The notes under the pieces were generated by a model. That model was not told the origin of the DNA. It did not search any database and was given only the letters and a program-made list of their open reading frames with translations. From contig CAMCMZ010000020.1 of the NCBI GenBank assembly GCA_945876185.1, positions 1 to 51,628 on the forward strand: a stretch of 51,628 nt of DNA. The letters run 5' to 3'. A program made the position numbers and the translations under genes. This DNA comes from Candidatus Kuenenia stuttgartensis (GTDB lineage: Bacteria > Planctomycetota > UBA11346). Below, in pieces: positions 1 to 7,892 of this stretch (its first letter is position 1; each line of letters begins with the position of its first letter).

Positions 1-204
1 TCCCTACGGGACGGGCAACCTTCTTCTTACCCGGCCCGGGGTTGAAACCCCGGGCTAACCTCACAGCGTCCCTACGGGACGCACGTTTCCTCTAAATTCA
101 CTGTAATTTCCGATGTTTTCCGTCCCGTAGGGACGAGGTGAAGGTAGCCCGGGGTTTCAACCCCGGGTTTCACGACCATCGAGTCGAACCAGTCCCGTAG
201 GGAC
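1..204. repeat. Cluster of two alternating palindromic repeat modules
   Basis: Module A is the palindrome GTCCC-TAC-GGGAC (or its GTA form), at 1-12 (cut by the edge), 68-80, 122-134 and 192-204. Module B is a hairpin of CCCGGGG / CCCCGGG around a short loop, at 35-54 and 148-167. The order is A-B-A, then about 40 bases of AT-richer sequence (81-120), then A-B-A. Positions 35-80 and 121-167 form a long imperfect inverted repeat in which about 41 of 46 positions agree by eye. No reading frame here looks coding. This looks like REP-type dispersed intergenic DNA; only a genome-wide count would confirm it. Confidence 0.8.
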
Positions 205-261
205 GGCTGAAGATCTCCTTGGGGCTCATTGCCGAATCCTACGGATCAGGATCTCTGAGTT

Positions 262-305
262 TGACGACGCAAATGGCCAATCCCCAGCGCGCGCCGCCGG
301 CGCGC
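262..305. repeat. Solo end of a dispersed hairpin repeat
   Basis: Positions 262-287 are identical, in reverse complement, to 32583-32608, and the shared core is ATGGCCAATCCCCAG. The core is followed at 289-305 by a GC-only palindrome, just as the copies at 32563-32793 are followed by a palindrome of different sequence. Core and hairpin position are conserved while the hairpin sequence varies. No second arm was found on the other side, so this appears to be a single end. Confidence 0.7.
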
Positions 306-409
306 TCGAGGGGAACGGATCCTTCATTGCTCTTGGCGCGCGGGCCGCGCGCGGTCCCAGGGGCTGGCGGCGCTGAGTCGGACGAGCGCTGATCGCCGGA
401 CATCAACGG

Positions 410-745
410 GAAATCGTCGAAAGCAACCGTGAGTCGCCGAACCACGACTTTCACGCGTCGAACCATGACTATGAGTCGTCGAATCACGATTATACATCAC
501 AGAATCATTATTACCTGTCGCCGAATCATGTTTACACGATACCGAATTACGTTTACCTGTCGCCGAATCACGACGACAAGTCGCTGAACATCGACTTGTA
601 ATCTCCGAATATGAACTTTGAGTCGTCGAACTGCTTCTTTGTGTCGCCAAATTGCTACTTTGAGTCACCAGATTGCTACTTTGAATCGCCGAACCTGAAC
701 TTTGAATCGCCGAACTTCGACTTGGTGTCGCCGAATCGCCCCGAC
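410..745. repeat. Degenerate 21-bp tandem repeat array, about 16 units
   Basis: Units begin every 21 bases at 431, 452, 473, 494 and so on to 725, with a weaker unit at 410. The most constant part of each unit is the block GTCGCCGAA followed by a variable ten bases and often CTTT. The period is a multiple of three, so several frames stay open and translate as heptads (for example FGDSKFR on minus or NFESPNL on plus). I see no ribosome-binding site or other sign of a real gene. Units differ too much to be recent slippage and there are no unique spacers, so it is not a CRISPR array. Confidence 0.85.
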
Positions 746-869
746 GTGAATTCGTCTGGTTGGGGTACGGCCAGGTGTTCTGTTTTTTCCTTCCATGCGC
801 CGTTTCCCGTCGACCAGTCCCCGTCGACGGTCGACCTGGGCGGACTCAGCGCGTCCAATCCCGGTCCGG

Positions 870-3800
870 TCAGCCCGAATACGGCCCCTTGCCCGGGGTC
901 GTCTCGGCCAGTTCGCCGGTGAAGCGGTCGACCTCTTCGAATTTGACACTGATCTTGGTCGAAACGCCCGGTTCGTTCTGGGTGATGCCGTAGATGGCGT
1001 CAGCGCGGTGCATGGTGCGCTTTTTATGGGTGATGACGATGAACTGGCTGCCCTTGCGGTGGCTGCCGTCGGCGTTGGTGCCGACCACGAATTCGCGCAG
1101 CATCGAGTTGTAGACGTCGACGTTGGAGTCATCGAGCGGCGCGTCGACCTCGTCGAGGACGCAGAACGGGCTGGGTTTGGTCTGGTAGACGGCGAACAGC
1201 AGGGCGATGGCGGTGAGGGCCTTCTCGCCACCGGACAACTGGGTGATGATCTTGGGGTTCTTGCCCGGCGGCTGGGCGACGATTTCCAGGCCGGCGTCGA
1301 GGATGTCGACTTCTTGCCGGACCTCGCGTGGCGGCGGCAGGGGTTCGCCGGCCGGGGCTGGATCCTGGATCGTCACCATCTCGTAGCGTTCCAGCTTCAG
1401 GTCCGCCGATCCACCGCCGAACAGCTTGCGGAAGAGGGCCTGGAAATTGGTGCGCACCTCGCGGTAGGTGTCGCTGAACAGCTTGCGGCTGACGTCGTCG
1501 ATGTGGTGGATGATTTCGTCGAGTTTGGTGTGGGCGCTGGTCAGGTCGTCGAACTGGCGCGCGAGGAATTCTTCACGGGCCTTGACCTCGTCGAGTTCGT
1601 CAATCGCGGCGACGTTGACCGGGCCGAGGCTGGTGAGTTCGGCTTCGGCGTCGGTGAGTTCGGTTTTCAGCGCATCCCAGTCGACGTCCTCGGGCCGGGT
1701 CCAGTTCTGGTGCGCCTCGCCCAGGGAAAGCTGCTGATCTTCGAGGATGCGTTGGCACAGGCCGTCAAGGCGCACCCGCGCCTCGGCGGACTTGGTGTGT
1801 TCCTGGTTCTGCTCGCGTTCCAGCTCGCGCTGGCGCCCAGCGGCGGCGCGCGCCATCTGGCGGCTGCCTTCGGTGCGGTCGCGCAGTTGATCCCGTTCGT
1901 TGACCAACGCGGCAAGGGCCTCGGCGGCCTGTGCCACGTCGTGCGCGGCGGCGGCGTGGGCGACCGCACCGTCGTCGATCACCGCGCGCAGTTCGGCCCG
2001 GCGCGCGTCGAGGCCGGCGAGGCGACGCTGGCGTTCGTCGCGGCCGTCTTCCAGTTCCTGCATGGCGCGGACGAGGTGGCCGTGGTGGTTGCGCGCAGCC
2101 TCGATGCGTTCCTGGCTGGTGGCGAGGCTGACGCGCAGTTGCGCGACTTCCTCTTGCACCCGATCGCGTTCCTTGCCCTTGGCCTCCAGGCCGAGCTGGA
2201 TCAGGCCGATCTCGCCGGCAAGGCGGGCGGCAAGGTCGGTGAACCAGGCGCGCTGACCCGTGAGGTCCTTCGATTCGGTCTCGATGCGCGACAGTTCGGC
2301 GGCGATCTCTTCGAGTTCGATACCGAACGACGAGGTCGCCTGTTCCAGGTGCTGGCGGTCGCGGTCGACGCGCATCAGCGCAGTGCGTGCGTCGCCAACC
2401 TTCTGTTCGGCCGCTTTCACCGACGAGCGGAACTCGTGCTCGGCGATCATCAGGTCTTGGATGCGCCGGCGCGCGGCCTCGCGGCTGATCCAGGATTTCT
2501 GGCGTTTCGCTTCAATCGTTTGCAGTTCTTCTTGCAGGCGCGCGATCTCGTGCTTGCGGCTGACCAGGCCGCCGGCCTCGTGGCCCTGGCCGCGCCCACC
2601 GGTCATCGCGCCGCCCGGGGCGATGACCTCGCCATCCAGGGTCACCAAACGGATGCCGTGGCGGTGCCGGCGGCGGATCAGGATCGCGTGGTCGAGCGTC
2701 TCGACCACCAACACGTTGCCGAGGATATGCTCGATCGCCGGCCGGACGCGGTCGTCGCAGTCGACCAGGCTGCTCGCGACATCGACCACGCCGGGTTCGC
2801 GCAGCATGTCGCGCGGCACGCGCTCACCGCCTTCGATGTCATCAAGCGGCAGGAAGGTGGCACGGCCACGGTTGTCGCGCTTGAGGAAATCGATCGCGGC
2901 TTTTGCCGCCGATTGCGTTTCCGTGATGACGTGCTGGGCCGCGCCGCCGAGGGCGGTTTCGATCGCCAGGACGTGGTCGTCCTTCATGCGGCAGTGGTCG
3001 GCGACCATGCCGAGTATGCCGCCTAGCCGGTCCATCGCCTGCAAGACGTCGCGCACGCCACGATGCACGCCATCGGCGCGGGTTTCCTGCTGTTCCAGCA
3101 TGCGCAGCGCCGTGCTGGCGCGGGCCTCTTCATGGCCGATCGCGGCGAGTTCGTTGCCGAGCCGGCCCTCGTCGGAGGTCGCGGTCTCGCGTTCATTGAT
3201 GCGGCGTTCGAGTTCGGCGTGGGCGGTGCGGGCCTCGGCCTCAGCGGCGCTGATCTGGTCCTGGGCCTGGTTGATCGCGACCATCGCGCCCATGAGCTGT
3301 TCGGTCTGGCCGCCGCTGCGGTCTTCCATCCGCTTGCGCCGGTCGTTGGCGGCGGTGCGCGCACCTTCCAACCGGGCGAGTTCGGCCTCGACGCGGGAGA
3401 TCTCGCGCAGGGCCTCAATCTGCTTCGCCTTGGTGTCCTCGACCAGGCGCACCTGGGCGTCGACCTCGGCCAGGACGCGGTCGAGTTCCTCGCGCCGGCC
3501 CTGCATCGCCACGCTCAGGCCGACATCGCCGGTGCCCGACTGCGCGGCGGCGACTGCCTTTTCAGCTTCCTGCACCGCGCTCGCCAGGGCCGCGATCTTG
3601 GCGTCGACGCCGGCCAGGGCTTCGCGGTCGTCACGTTCTTGCTCATCAGCGGCAGCAAGGTTTTTTCCAGCGTCCTTGACCCGGGCCTGGGCGACATCGC
3701 GGCGACTTTGGGCGTCGGCGCGGGTTGTTTCCAACTGGCGCACCTCGGCTTCGAGCGCGACCAGGCGGGTGTCGGCCTCGGCCAGGGACGCTTCGATCTT

Positions 3801-4595
3801 CGCGTGCTCGGCTGCGGCCTGGGCGGCGGCGTCGGCGAGTGCGCCGGCCTTGCGGCCGTGGTCGCCGATCTCGCGTTCAAGTCGGCCGTAGTCATCCAGG
3901 GCGAAGGCGAGGCGCAGTTCTTTGGCGCGGGCGTTGAGGTCGCGCCAGCGCAGCGCGGCGGCGGCCTGGCGCGAGACGGTCTTCACCCGGCGGCGGACCT
4001 CGGCCAGCACCTCACCGATGCGTTGCAGGTCGATCTCGACCCGTTCCAGCTTGCGGGCGGCGAGCTTGCGGCGCGATTTATATTTCGAGATCCCGGCGGC
4101 TTCCTCCAGGATCAGGCGGCGGTCCTTGGTGTTGGACTCCAGGATGAAGCCCACCCGGCCCTGTTCGATCACCGAGTAGGCGGTCGTGCCCACCCCGGTG
4201 TCCATGAACAATTCCTTGATGTCCTTCAGGCGGCAGGCGTGGCCGTTGAGGTAGTAGCCACTGGACCCATCGCGGAACAGCCGCCGCGTGATCGCGACCT
4301 CATCGCCGATGCCTTCGGCGTGGATGCGATCGGCGACCTGGTCGAGCACCAGGGTGACCTCGGCGAAGGCCATCGCCCGGCGCGTGGCGCAGCCGTTGAA
4401 GATCACGTCGGTCATGTCTTCGCCACGCAGGGCCTTGGCGGATTGCTCGCCGATCACCCATTTGATCGAGTCGACCACGTTTGACTTGCCGCAGCCGTTC
4501 GGCCCGATGATCGCGGTGACGCCGTCTTCGAAGTCGAAGGTCATCCGGTCCGCGAAGGACTTGAAGCCGAAGGTTTCCAGTCGTTTGAGGCGCAT
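870..4595 (-). CDS. smc: Chromosome segregation protein SMC
   Basis: ATPase of the bacterial SMC-ScpAB condensin, which loads on DNA near the origin and compacts and separates sister chromosomes. The product is 1241 residues, normal for the family. The N-terminal head has Walker A GPNGCGKS at 31-38 followed by the usual VVDSIKWVIGEQSAKALRG segment. Long coiled coils flank a hinge near residues 500-660 (LGGILGMVADHCRMKDDHVL). The C-terminal head has the signature LSGGEKALTA and Walker B CVLDEVDAPLDD at about 1120-1160. The start at MRLKRLETFGFKSF is chosen because all SMC proteins begin at this point; the frame stays open upstream but would overlap the divergent gene at 4701. It appears to be a single-gene transcript with no partner scpA or scpB in view. 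Confidence 0.97.
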   Translation of the reverse strand: MRLKRLETFGFKSFADRMTFDFEDGVTAIIGPNGCGKSNVVDSIKWVIGEQSAKALRGEDMTDVIFNGCATRRAMAFAEVTLVLDQVADRIHAEGIGDEVAITRRLFRDGSSGYYLNGHACRLKDIKELFMDTGVGTTAYSVIEQGRVGFILESNTKDRRLILEEAAGISKYKSRRKLAARKLERVEIDLQRIGEVLAEVRRRVKTVSRQAAAALRWRDLNARAKELRLAFALDDYGRLEREIGDHGRKAGALADAAAQAAAEHAKIEASLAEADTRLVALEAEVRQLETTRADAQSRRDVAQARVKDAGKNLAAADEQERDDREALAGVDAKIAALASAVQEAEKAVAAAQSGTGDVGLSVAMQGRREELDRVLAEVDAQVRLVEDTKAKQIEALREISRVEAELARLEGARTAANDRRKRMEDRSGGQTEQLMGAMVAINQAQDQISAAEAEARTAHAELERRINERETATSDEGRLGNELAAIGHEEARASTALRMLEQQETRADGVHRGVRDVLQAMDRLGGILGMVADHCRMKDDHVLAIETALGGAAQHVITETQSAAKAAIDFLKRDNRGRATFLPLDDIEGGERVPRDMLREPGVVDVASSLVDCDDRVRPAIEHILGNVLVVETLDHAILIRRRHRHGIRLVTLDGEVIAPGGAMTGGRGQGHEAGGLVSRKHEIARLQEELQTIEAKRQKSWISREAARRRIQDLMIAEHEFRSSVKAAEQKVGDARTALMRVDRDRQHLEQATSSFGIELEEIAAELSRIETESKDLTGQRAWFTDLAARLAGEIGLIQLGLEAKGKERDRVQEEVAQLRVSLATSQERIEAARNHHGHLVRAMQELEDGRDERQRRLAGLDARRAELRAVIDDGAVAHAAAAHDVAQAAEALAALVNERDQLRDRTEGSRQMARAAAGRQRELEREQNQEHTKSAEARVRLDGLCQRILEDQQLSLGEAHQNWTRPEDVDWDALKTELTDAEAELTSLGPVNVAAIDELDEVKAREEFLARQFDDLTSAHTKLDEIIHHIDDVSRKLFSDTYREVRTNFQALFRKLFGGGSADLKLERYEMVTIQDPAPAGEPLPPPREVRQEVDILDAGLEIVAQPPGKNPKIITQLSGGEKALTAIALLFAVYQTKPSPFCVLDEVDAPLDDSNVDVYNSMLREFVVGTNADGSHRKGSQFIVITHKKRTMHRADAIYGITQNEPGVSTKISVKFEEVDRFTGELAETTPGKGPYSG

Positions 4596-4700
4596 GCGCG
4601 ACGGCAGGCTAGGCCGGGGCCGACGCTGGCAAGACGGTCGAATGGGCCCGGTGGACGCGGCCCAATCCGTCGCATGATCCCGCCACACCCCGGATACCCC

Positions 4701-5150
4701 ATGGACCAGCCGCTGCCCACCCCCAGTTCCACCCCCGCCACCGGCAACGTTGTGGTCTGGCGTCAGATTGACGCGCAGTTTGGCCGTCGATCGGTGCTCA
4801 ACTTCATCACCCACGAGTTCGACCAGTCGATCGAGCTGTACTTCAGCCAGGACACCCGGCCCGACTGGCTGCCCACCGAAGCCCAGTTGCGTGATCTCTG
4901 CGCCCTGGGTTTTTCCACCGTCTACTGCAACTTCGCCGACGACACCGAATTCATCGGCGGCTGGCGCATCAAGATCGAACACGGCCGCAAGGTGCCCGGC
5001 GGCGAATACTGGGTCATGAGCCGCAAGCGCGACCAGGTCGGCGCCCCGCGCTGGAGCAAGGGCGCGACCGCCGCCAGCGTGGTGCTGGAAGGCGCCGAAG
5101 CCGACCTGTTCCGCGAATTCCTGGAGTGGAAGCGCACGCGCGGCGGGTGA
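4701..5150 (+). CDS. Hypothetical protein, about 149 aa
   Basis: I do not recognise this family. The gene diverges from smc with about 105 bases between the starts. The product is soluble, with no signal peptide or membrane segment, and is rich in aromatic residues (VVVWRQIDAQFGRRS, SIELYFSQDTRPDWLP, GGWRIKIEHGRKVPGG, EYWVMSRKR), suggesting a small mixed alpha/beta domain. Codon use matches the neighbours, so it is probably a real gene. Two starts are possible, ATG at 4674 and ATG at 4701 (MDQPLPTP); neither has a clear Shine-Dalgarno. The later one is chosen because it removes a proline-rich, poorly structured leader. Confidence 0.7.
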   Translation: MDQPLPTPSSTPATGNVVVWRQIDAQFGRRSVLNFITHEFDQSIELYFSQDTRPDWLPTEAQLRDLCALGFSTVYCNFADDTEFIGGWRIKIEHGRKVPGGEYWVMSRKRDQVGAPRWSKGATAASVVLEGAEADLFREFLEWKRTRGG

Positions 5151-5312
5151 ATCCAAAGGTGGTTAGGGGGCGGTATTCCTGGGCAGACCACGGTTCGGCT
5201 GCAACGGGGTCGCTTCTGGGCCGTATACAACCGCTTACCTCGCCCCTTTTCATGACCTCAACGTTTCTATCCATCGTCACCACCCCTCTTTAACCCCGAC
5301 CCCGAGAACCCC

Positions 5313-7628
5313 ATGTCCTTCCGCCCAGCTTCACCGTCGTCATCCCTTACCGGAGCCGCCAGCACCGCCGCGATCGTAGCCGTGCTGGCCGGCATGTCGC
5401 TTGCCTCATGCCGGCAGGAATCGGCGCCGACCTCGGCGCCCGCCGCTTCAGCCCCGGCAGCGGCAGCGAATCCCAAGGCGAAGACGGATGCCGCCCAGGC
5501 ACCTTCTGCCAAACAGCCATCTGCCAAACAGCCATCTGCCAAACCGGCAGCAGCCCCGGCGCCCAAGGAATCCGACCGCATCACCGCGGCGCGGGAAGAG
5601 GTCGCCAACGCCCGGTCCAAGGTTGCCGAACGCCAGGCCGCCCTCGGCGCCAGCGCCCCGACTGCAGACCAGAAGGCGGCTCTCGCTGCGGCCGAAAAGG
5701 CCCTGGCCGAGGCGAACGAGAAGGATCCCGCGCTGGTGAAGGCGAAAGCCGAGCTTGTCGCGGCGGAAAAAGCCGCCCGCGAAACCCGTGAGAAATTCCT
5801 CGCGGCCCAGGTGCCGGCAGCCAGCGCCACCGAACTGGATGCCCAGGAACGGGCCAGCCTGCATGAACGCGCCCGGCTGGAACTGCTGCTCAACCATCCC
5901 GGATCGCCCATCGGCGTGAAGCTCGCCGCCGCCTTGCGCGCGGCTGATCCCCAGGCCGGGACGGTCGCCCCGGCGAAAGCCAAGCCGGCCCCGTCCGCCG
6001 CTCAGGTCGAAGTGCAGGACGCCGTCGCTGCGGCGCAGGCCAAGGTCAAGCTCGCCATCGCCAAGGAACAGACCACCCTCGCCGAGGCCAACGCCAAAGT
6101 GAAGACGACCGAGGAACCGCTGCGTGCGGCCGTCGCCAGCGCCGAGAAATCCCTGGCTGTGGCCAAGACTGCGGCCCTTGCCAACCAGCCCGAGGCGAAG
6201 CCGTTCGTCGCTGCCGCTGCCACCGCGACGGCCGACAAGGCGCGGCTCCAGACCCTGATCGCCCTGCGCAAAGACGCGCTGAAGCAGGCCCAGGCCGACG
6301 CCGAGCAGTCGGATCCCGAACTCGCTCCCGCGCGCAAGGCGCTCGCCGACGCCCAGGCGGCGAAAGACGCCATCACCGAACCCGAGGTGGTCGCTGCCGT
6401 CACCGCCTGGCGCGAGGCCAGCAGCAAGGTGAATGCCGTCACTGAGGAATTGCGCACCGGCAACGCCCGTTACCAGGAACTCGACAAGCTCATCAAGGAC
6501 GACCAGGCCATCGTCGCCAAGTTCACGGCCCAACTGGGCCAGCCGGACGCCCTCAAGGATCTGTCCGAACTTTCGGCGGCGAACCAGCGCATCGCCACCA
6601 ACGTGCGGGAACAGCGCACGCTGCGCGGCAAGACCGCCTATGGCGAACTGCTCAAGGCGCGCGGCCTGGCCGAGCAAAAACGCGTCAAGGTCGTCGCCGC
6701 CAGTCCGGCTGCGACCAAGGCCGAGCAGGCCGTGCAGGCGGCCCGCGCCGAACTCACCCGGCAGGCGGTCACGCGCGCCCAGGGCAAGCACCCCCAGTTC
6801 GCGGCCGCCCAGGACCAGGCCATCCTGCCGACCCTGGATTATGCCCTCGCCCTGGCCGCCCTGGAAACCGCCGGCGCGCATTCGCCCGTCGCGCCCAAGG
6901 TCGAGGCCGACCCGGCCGTGGTCGCCGCCAGCAAGGCGCTGAGCGAAGCCAAAGCCGCCCTGGCCGCCGGCACTCCGGCGCTGGCCGAGGCCAAAACCGT
7001 GGTCGCCTCCGCCCAGAAGGCCCTGACCACGGCGCAGGAGCGCGCCCGCAGCGAAGCGAATCTGGCCGATGCCGAAAAGAAGCTGGCCGCCGAAAAGGCG
7101 AAGTCCGAGGCCGTCGATCCCGCCACCCAGGCCGCGCGCGAAGAAGCAAAGCATGCGGAATCCAAGCGTCAGGCGGCAGCCAAGACGGCAGCCCTGGCCG
7201 CGATCCCCGAAGTGGCCGAGGCCCAGGGCCGCATCGCCAAGCTCAACGAGAAGATCCAAGCGATCCACGCCGAACGGAGGACCGGCAGCGCCCAGCGGGC
7301 CCAGGCTGCCGAGGCCGCCCTCAAGGCCAATCCGGAATGGATCGCGGCCCAGGCCGCCGTCACCAAGGCGCAGGAGCAGCCCAAGGCGGTCCTCGCCGGC
7401 GAACCGTTCCTTGGCCTCACCAAGGCCGTGGCCGCCGCGAAGTCCGCCATCGCCCAGGCCGTCGCCAAGGCGCAAAAGTCCGACCCCGAACTTGCCGAGC
7501 GCAGCAAGGCCCTGCAGGCGGCCCAGGCGAAATTGAAGGAAGTTGAGCAGGCCGAAAAGGCGGCGAACGCACCGAAGCCTGCGCCCGCCCCTGTAGCTGC
7601 CCCCGCGCCCGCAGCCAAGCCTCACTGA
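5313..7628 (+). CDS. Large Ala/Lys-rich coiled-coil lipoprotein
   Basis: The product is 771 residues. A hydrophobic segment (AAIVAVLAGMSLASC) ends in a lipobox with Cys33, so it is predicted to be a lipid-anchored envelope protein. A Pro/Ala linker follows, including three DNA-level 15-bp repeats at 5506-5550 that encode SAKQP units. Almost all the rest is Ala, Lys, Glu and Gln in long helical stretches such as KAALAAAEKALAEANEKDP, consistent with extended coiled coil. The tail is again Ala/Pro-rich (PKPAPAPVAAPAPAAKPH). I cannot name a family; a periplasmic spacer or scaffold is a guess from composition. It stands alone on plus; the 160 bases before it hold no gene. The opposite strand also has a long open frame, an artefact of codon composition. 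Confidence 0.8.
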   Translation: MSFRPASPSSSLTGAASTAAIVAVLAGMSLASCRQESAPTSAPAASAPAAAANPKAKTDAAQAPSAKQPSAKQPSAKPAAAPAPKESDRITAAREEVANARSKVAERQAALGASAPTADQKAALAAAEKALAEANEKDPALVKAKAELVAAEKAARETREKFLAAQVPAASATELDAQERASLHERARLELLLNHPGSPIGVKLAAALRAADPQAGTVAPAKAKPAPSAAQVEVQDAVAAAQAKVKLAIAKEQTTLAEANAKVKTTEEPLRAAVASAEKSLAVAKTAALANQPEAKPFVAAAATATADKARLQTLIALRKDALKQAQADAEQSDPELAPARKALADAQAAKDAITEPEVVAAVTAWREASSKVNAVTEELRTGNARYQELDKLIKDDQAIVAKFTAQLGQPDALKDLSELSAANQRIATNVREQRTLRGKTAYGELLKARGLAEQKRVKVVAASPAATKAEQAVQAARAELTRQAVTRAQGKHPQFAAAQDQAILPTLDYALALAALETAGAHSPVAPKVEADPAVVAASKALSEAKAALAAGTPALAEAKTVVASAQKALTTAQERARSEANLADAEKKLAAEKAKSEAVDPATQAAREEAKHAESKRQAAAKTAALAAIPEVAEAQGRIAKLNEKIQAIHAERRTGSAQRAQAAEAALKANPEWIAAQAAVTKAQEQPKAVLAGEPFLGLTKAVAAAKSAIAQAVAKAQKSDPELAERSKALQAAQAKLKEVEQAEKAANAPKPAPAPVAAPAPAAKPH
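5506..5550 (+). repeat. 15-bp tandem repeat inside the lipoprotein gene
   Basis: The unit CTGCCAAACAGCCAT occurs exactly at 5506-5520 and 5521-5535 and begins a third time at 5536. It adds five residues per copy in frame within the Pro/Ala linker, so copy number could change by slippage without breaking the gene. Confidence 0.85.
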
Positions 7629-7673
7629 GGCTCAGGCCTTCAGAAATACCGAACGCTCCCGGACACCGACCCT

Positions 7674-7703
7674 GGGACCGCCAGGCTCCAGCCTGGCTCG
7701 GGG
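7674..7703. repeat. Short palindromic repeat, family GGGAnCGCC-hairpin
   Basis: GGGACCG is followed by the inverted repeat CCAGGCTCCAGCCTGG (7681-7696) and CTCGGGG. The layout matches the repeats at 7727-7753, 7832-7858 and 51583-51609. It lies 46 bases after the stop of the lipoprotein gene, so the hairpin may also act as a terminator, although no T-run follows. Confidence 0.65.
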
Positions 7704-7726
7704 ACATCGGCTGGCGTGGGCCTGTG

Positions 7727-7858
7727 CCCGGGAGAGCCGAGCACCAGCTCGGCTTCGGATCGATTTCCTGGGGCAGGTGGCGACGGGCTTCTCCGGAATC
7801 CACCCGATTTCTTTTGGTCCGAGATCGTTCGGCCGAGCTGGTGCTCGGCGCTCCCGGG
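7727..7858. mobile_element. 132-bp MITE-like element with 27-bp terminal inverted repeats
   Basis: The arms at 7727-7753 and 7832-7858 are reverse complements with one mismatch. Each arm is itself palindromic around the core GCCGAGCACCAGCTCGGC. The 78 bases between them (7754-7831) carry no reading frame. It sits between the convergent ends of the lipoprotein and GH127 genes. I infer a small non-autonomous element or a pair of REP-like repeats in inverted array; no target-site duplication was evident by eye. Confidence 0.6.
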
Positions 7859-7892
7859 GTCGGCGCGCCCAGGCGGTGACCCCGGGCAGCTC

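Noticed and set aside
410..745. CRISPR array
   Set aside because: Units are contiguous, degenerate and lack unique spacers; no cas genes are near.
611..922. Repeat protein of the NFESPN type on plus
   Set aside because: The frame follows only from the 21-bp period and continues into unrelated sequence; there is no ribosome-binding site.
795..3026. Long open frame of 743 codons on plus, opposite smc
   Set aside because: It lies wholly antisense to smc, has no recognisable family and arises from the GC-rich codon pattern.
4596..5156. Longer SMC N-terminus
   Set aside because: The upstream part overlaps the divergent gene and does not match any SMC family member.
5448..7625. Open frame of 725 codons opposite the lipoprotein gene
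   Set aside because: Gly/Leu/Arg-rich mirror of Ala/Lys codons; the plus frame has a lipobox and a coherent composition.
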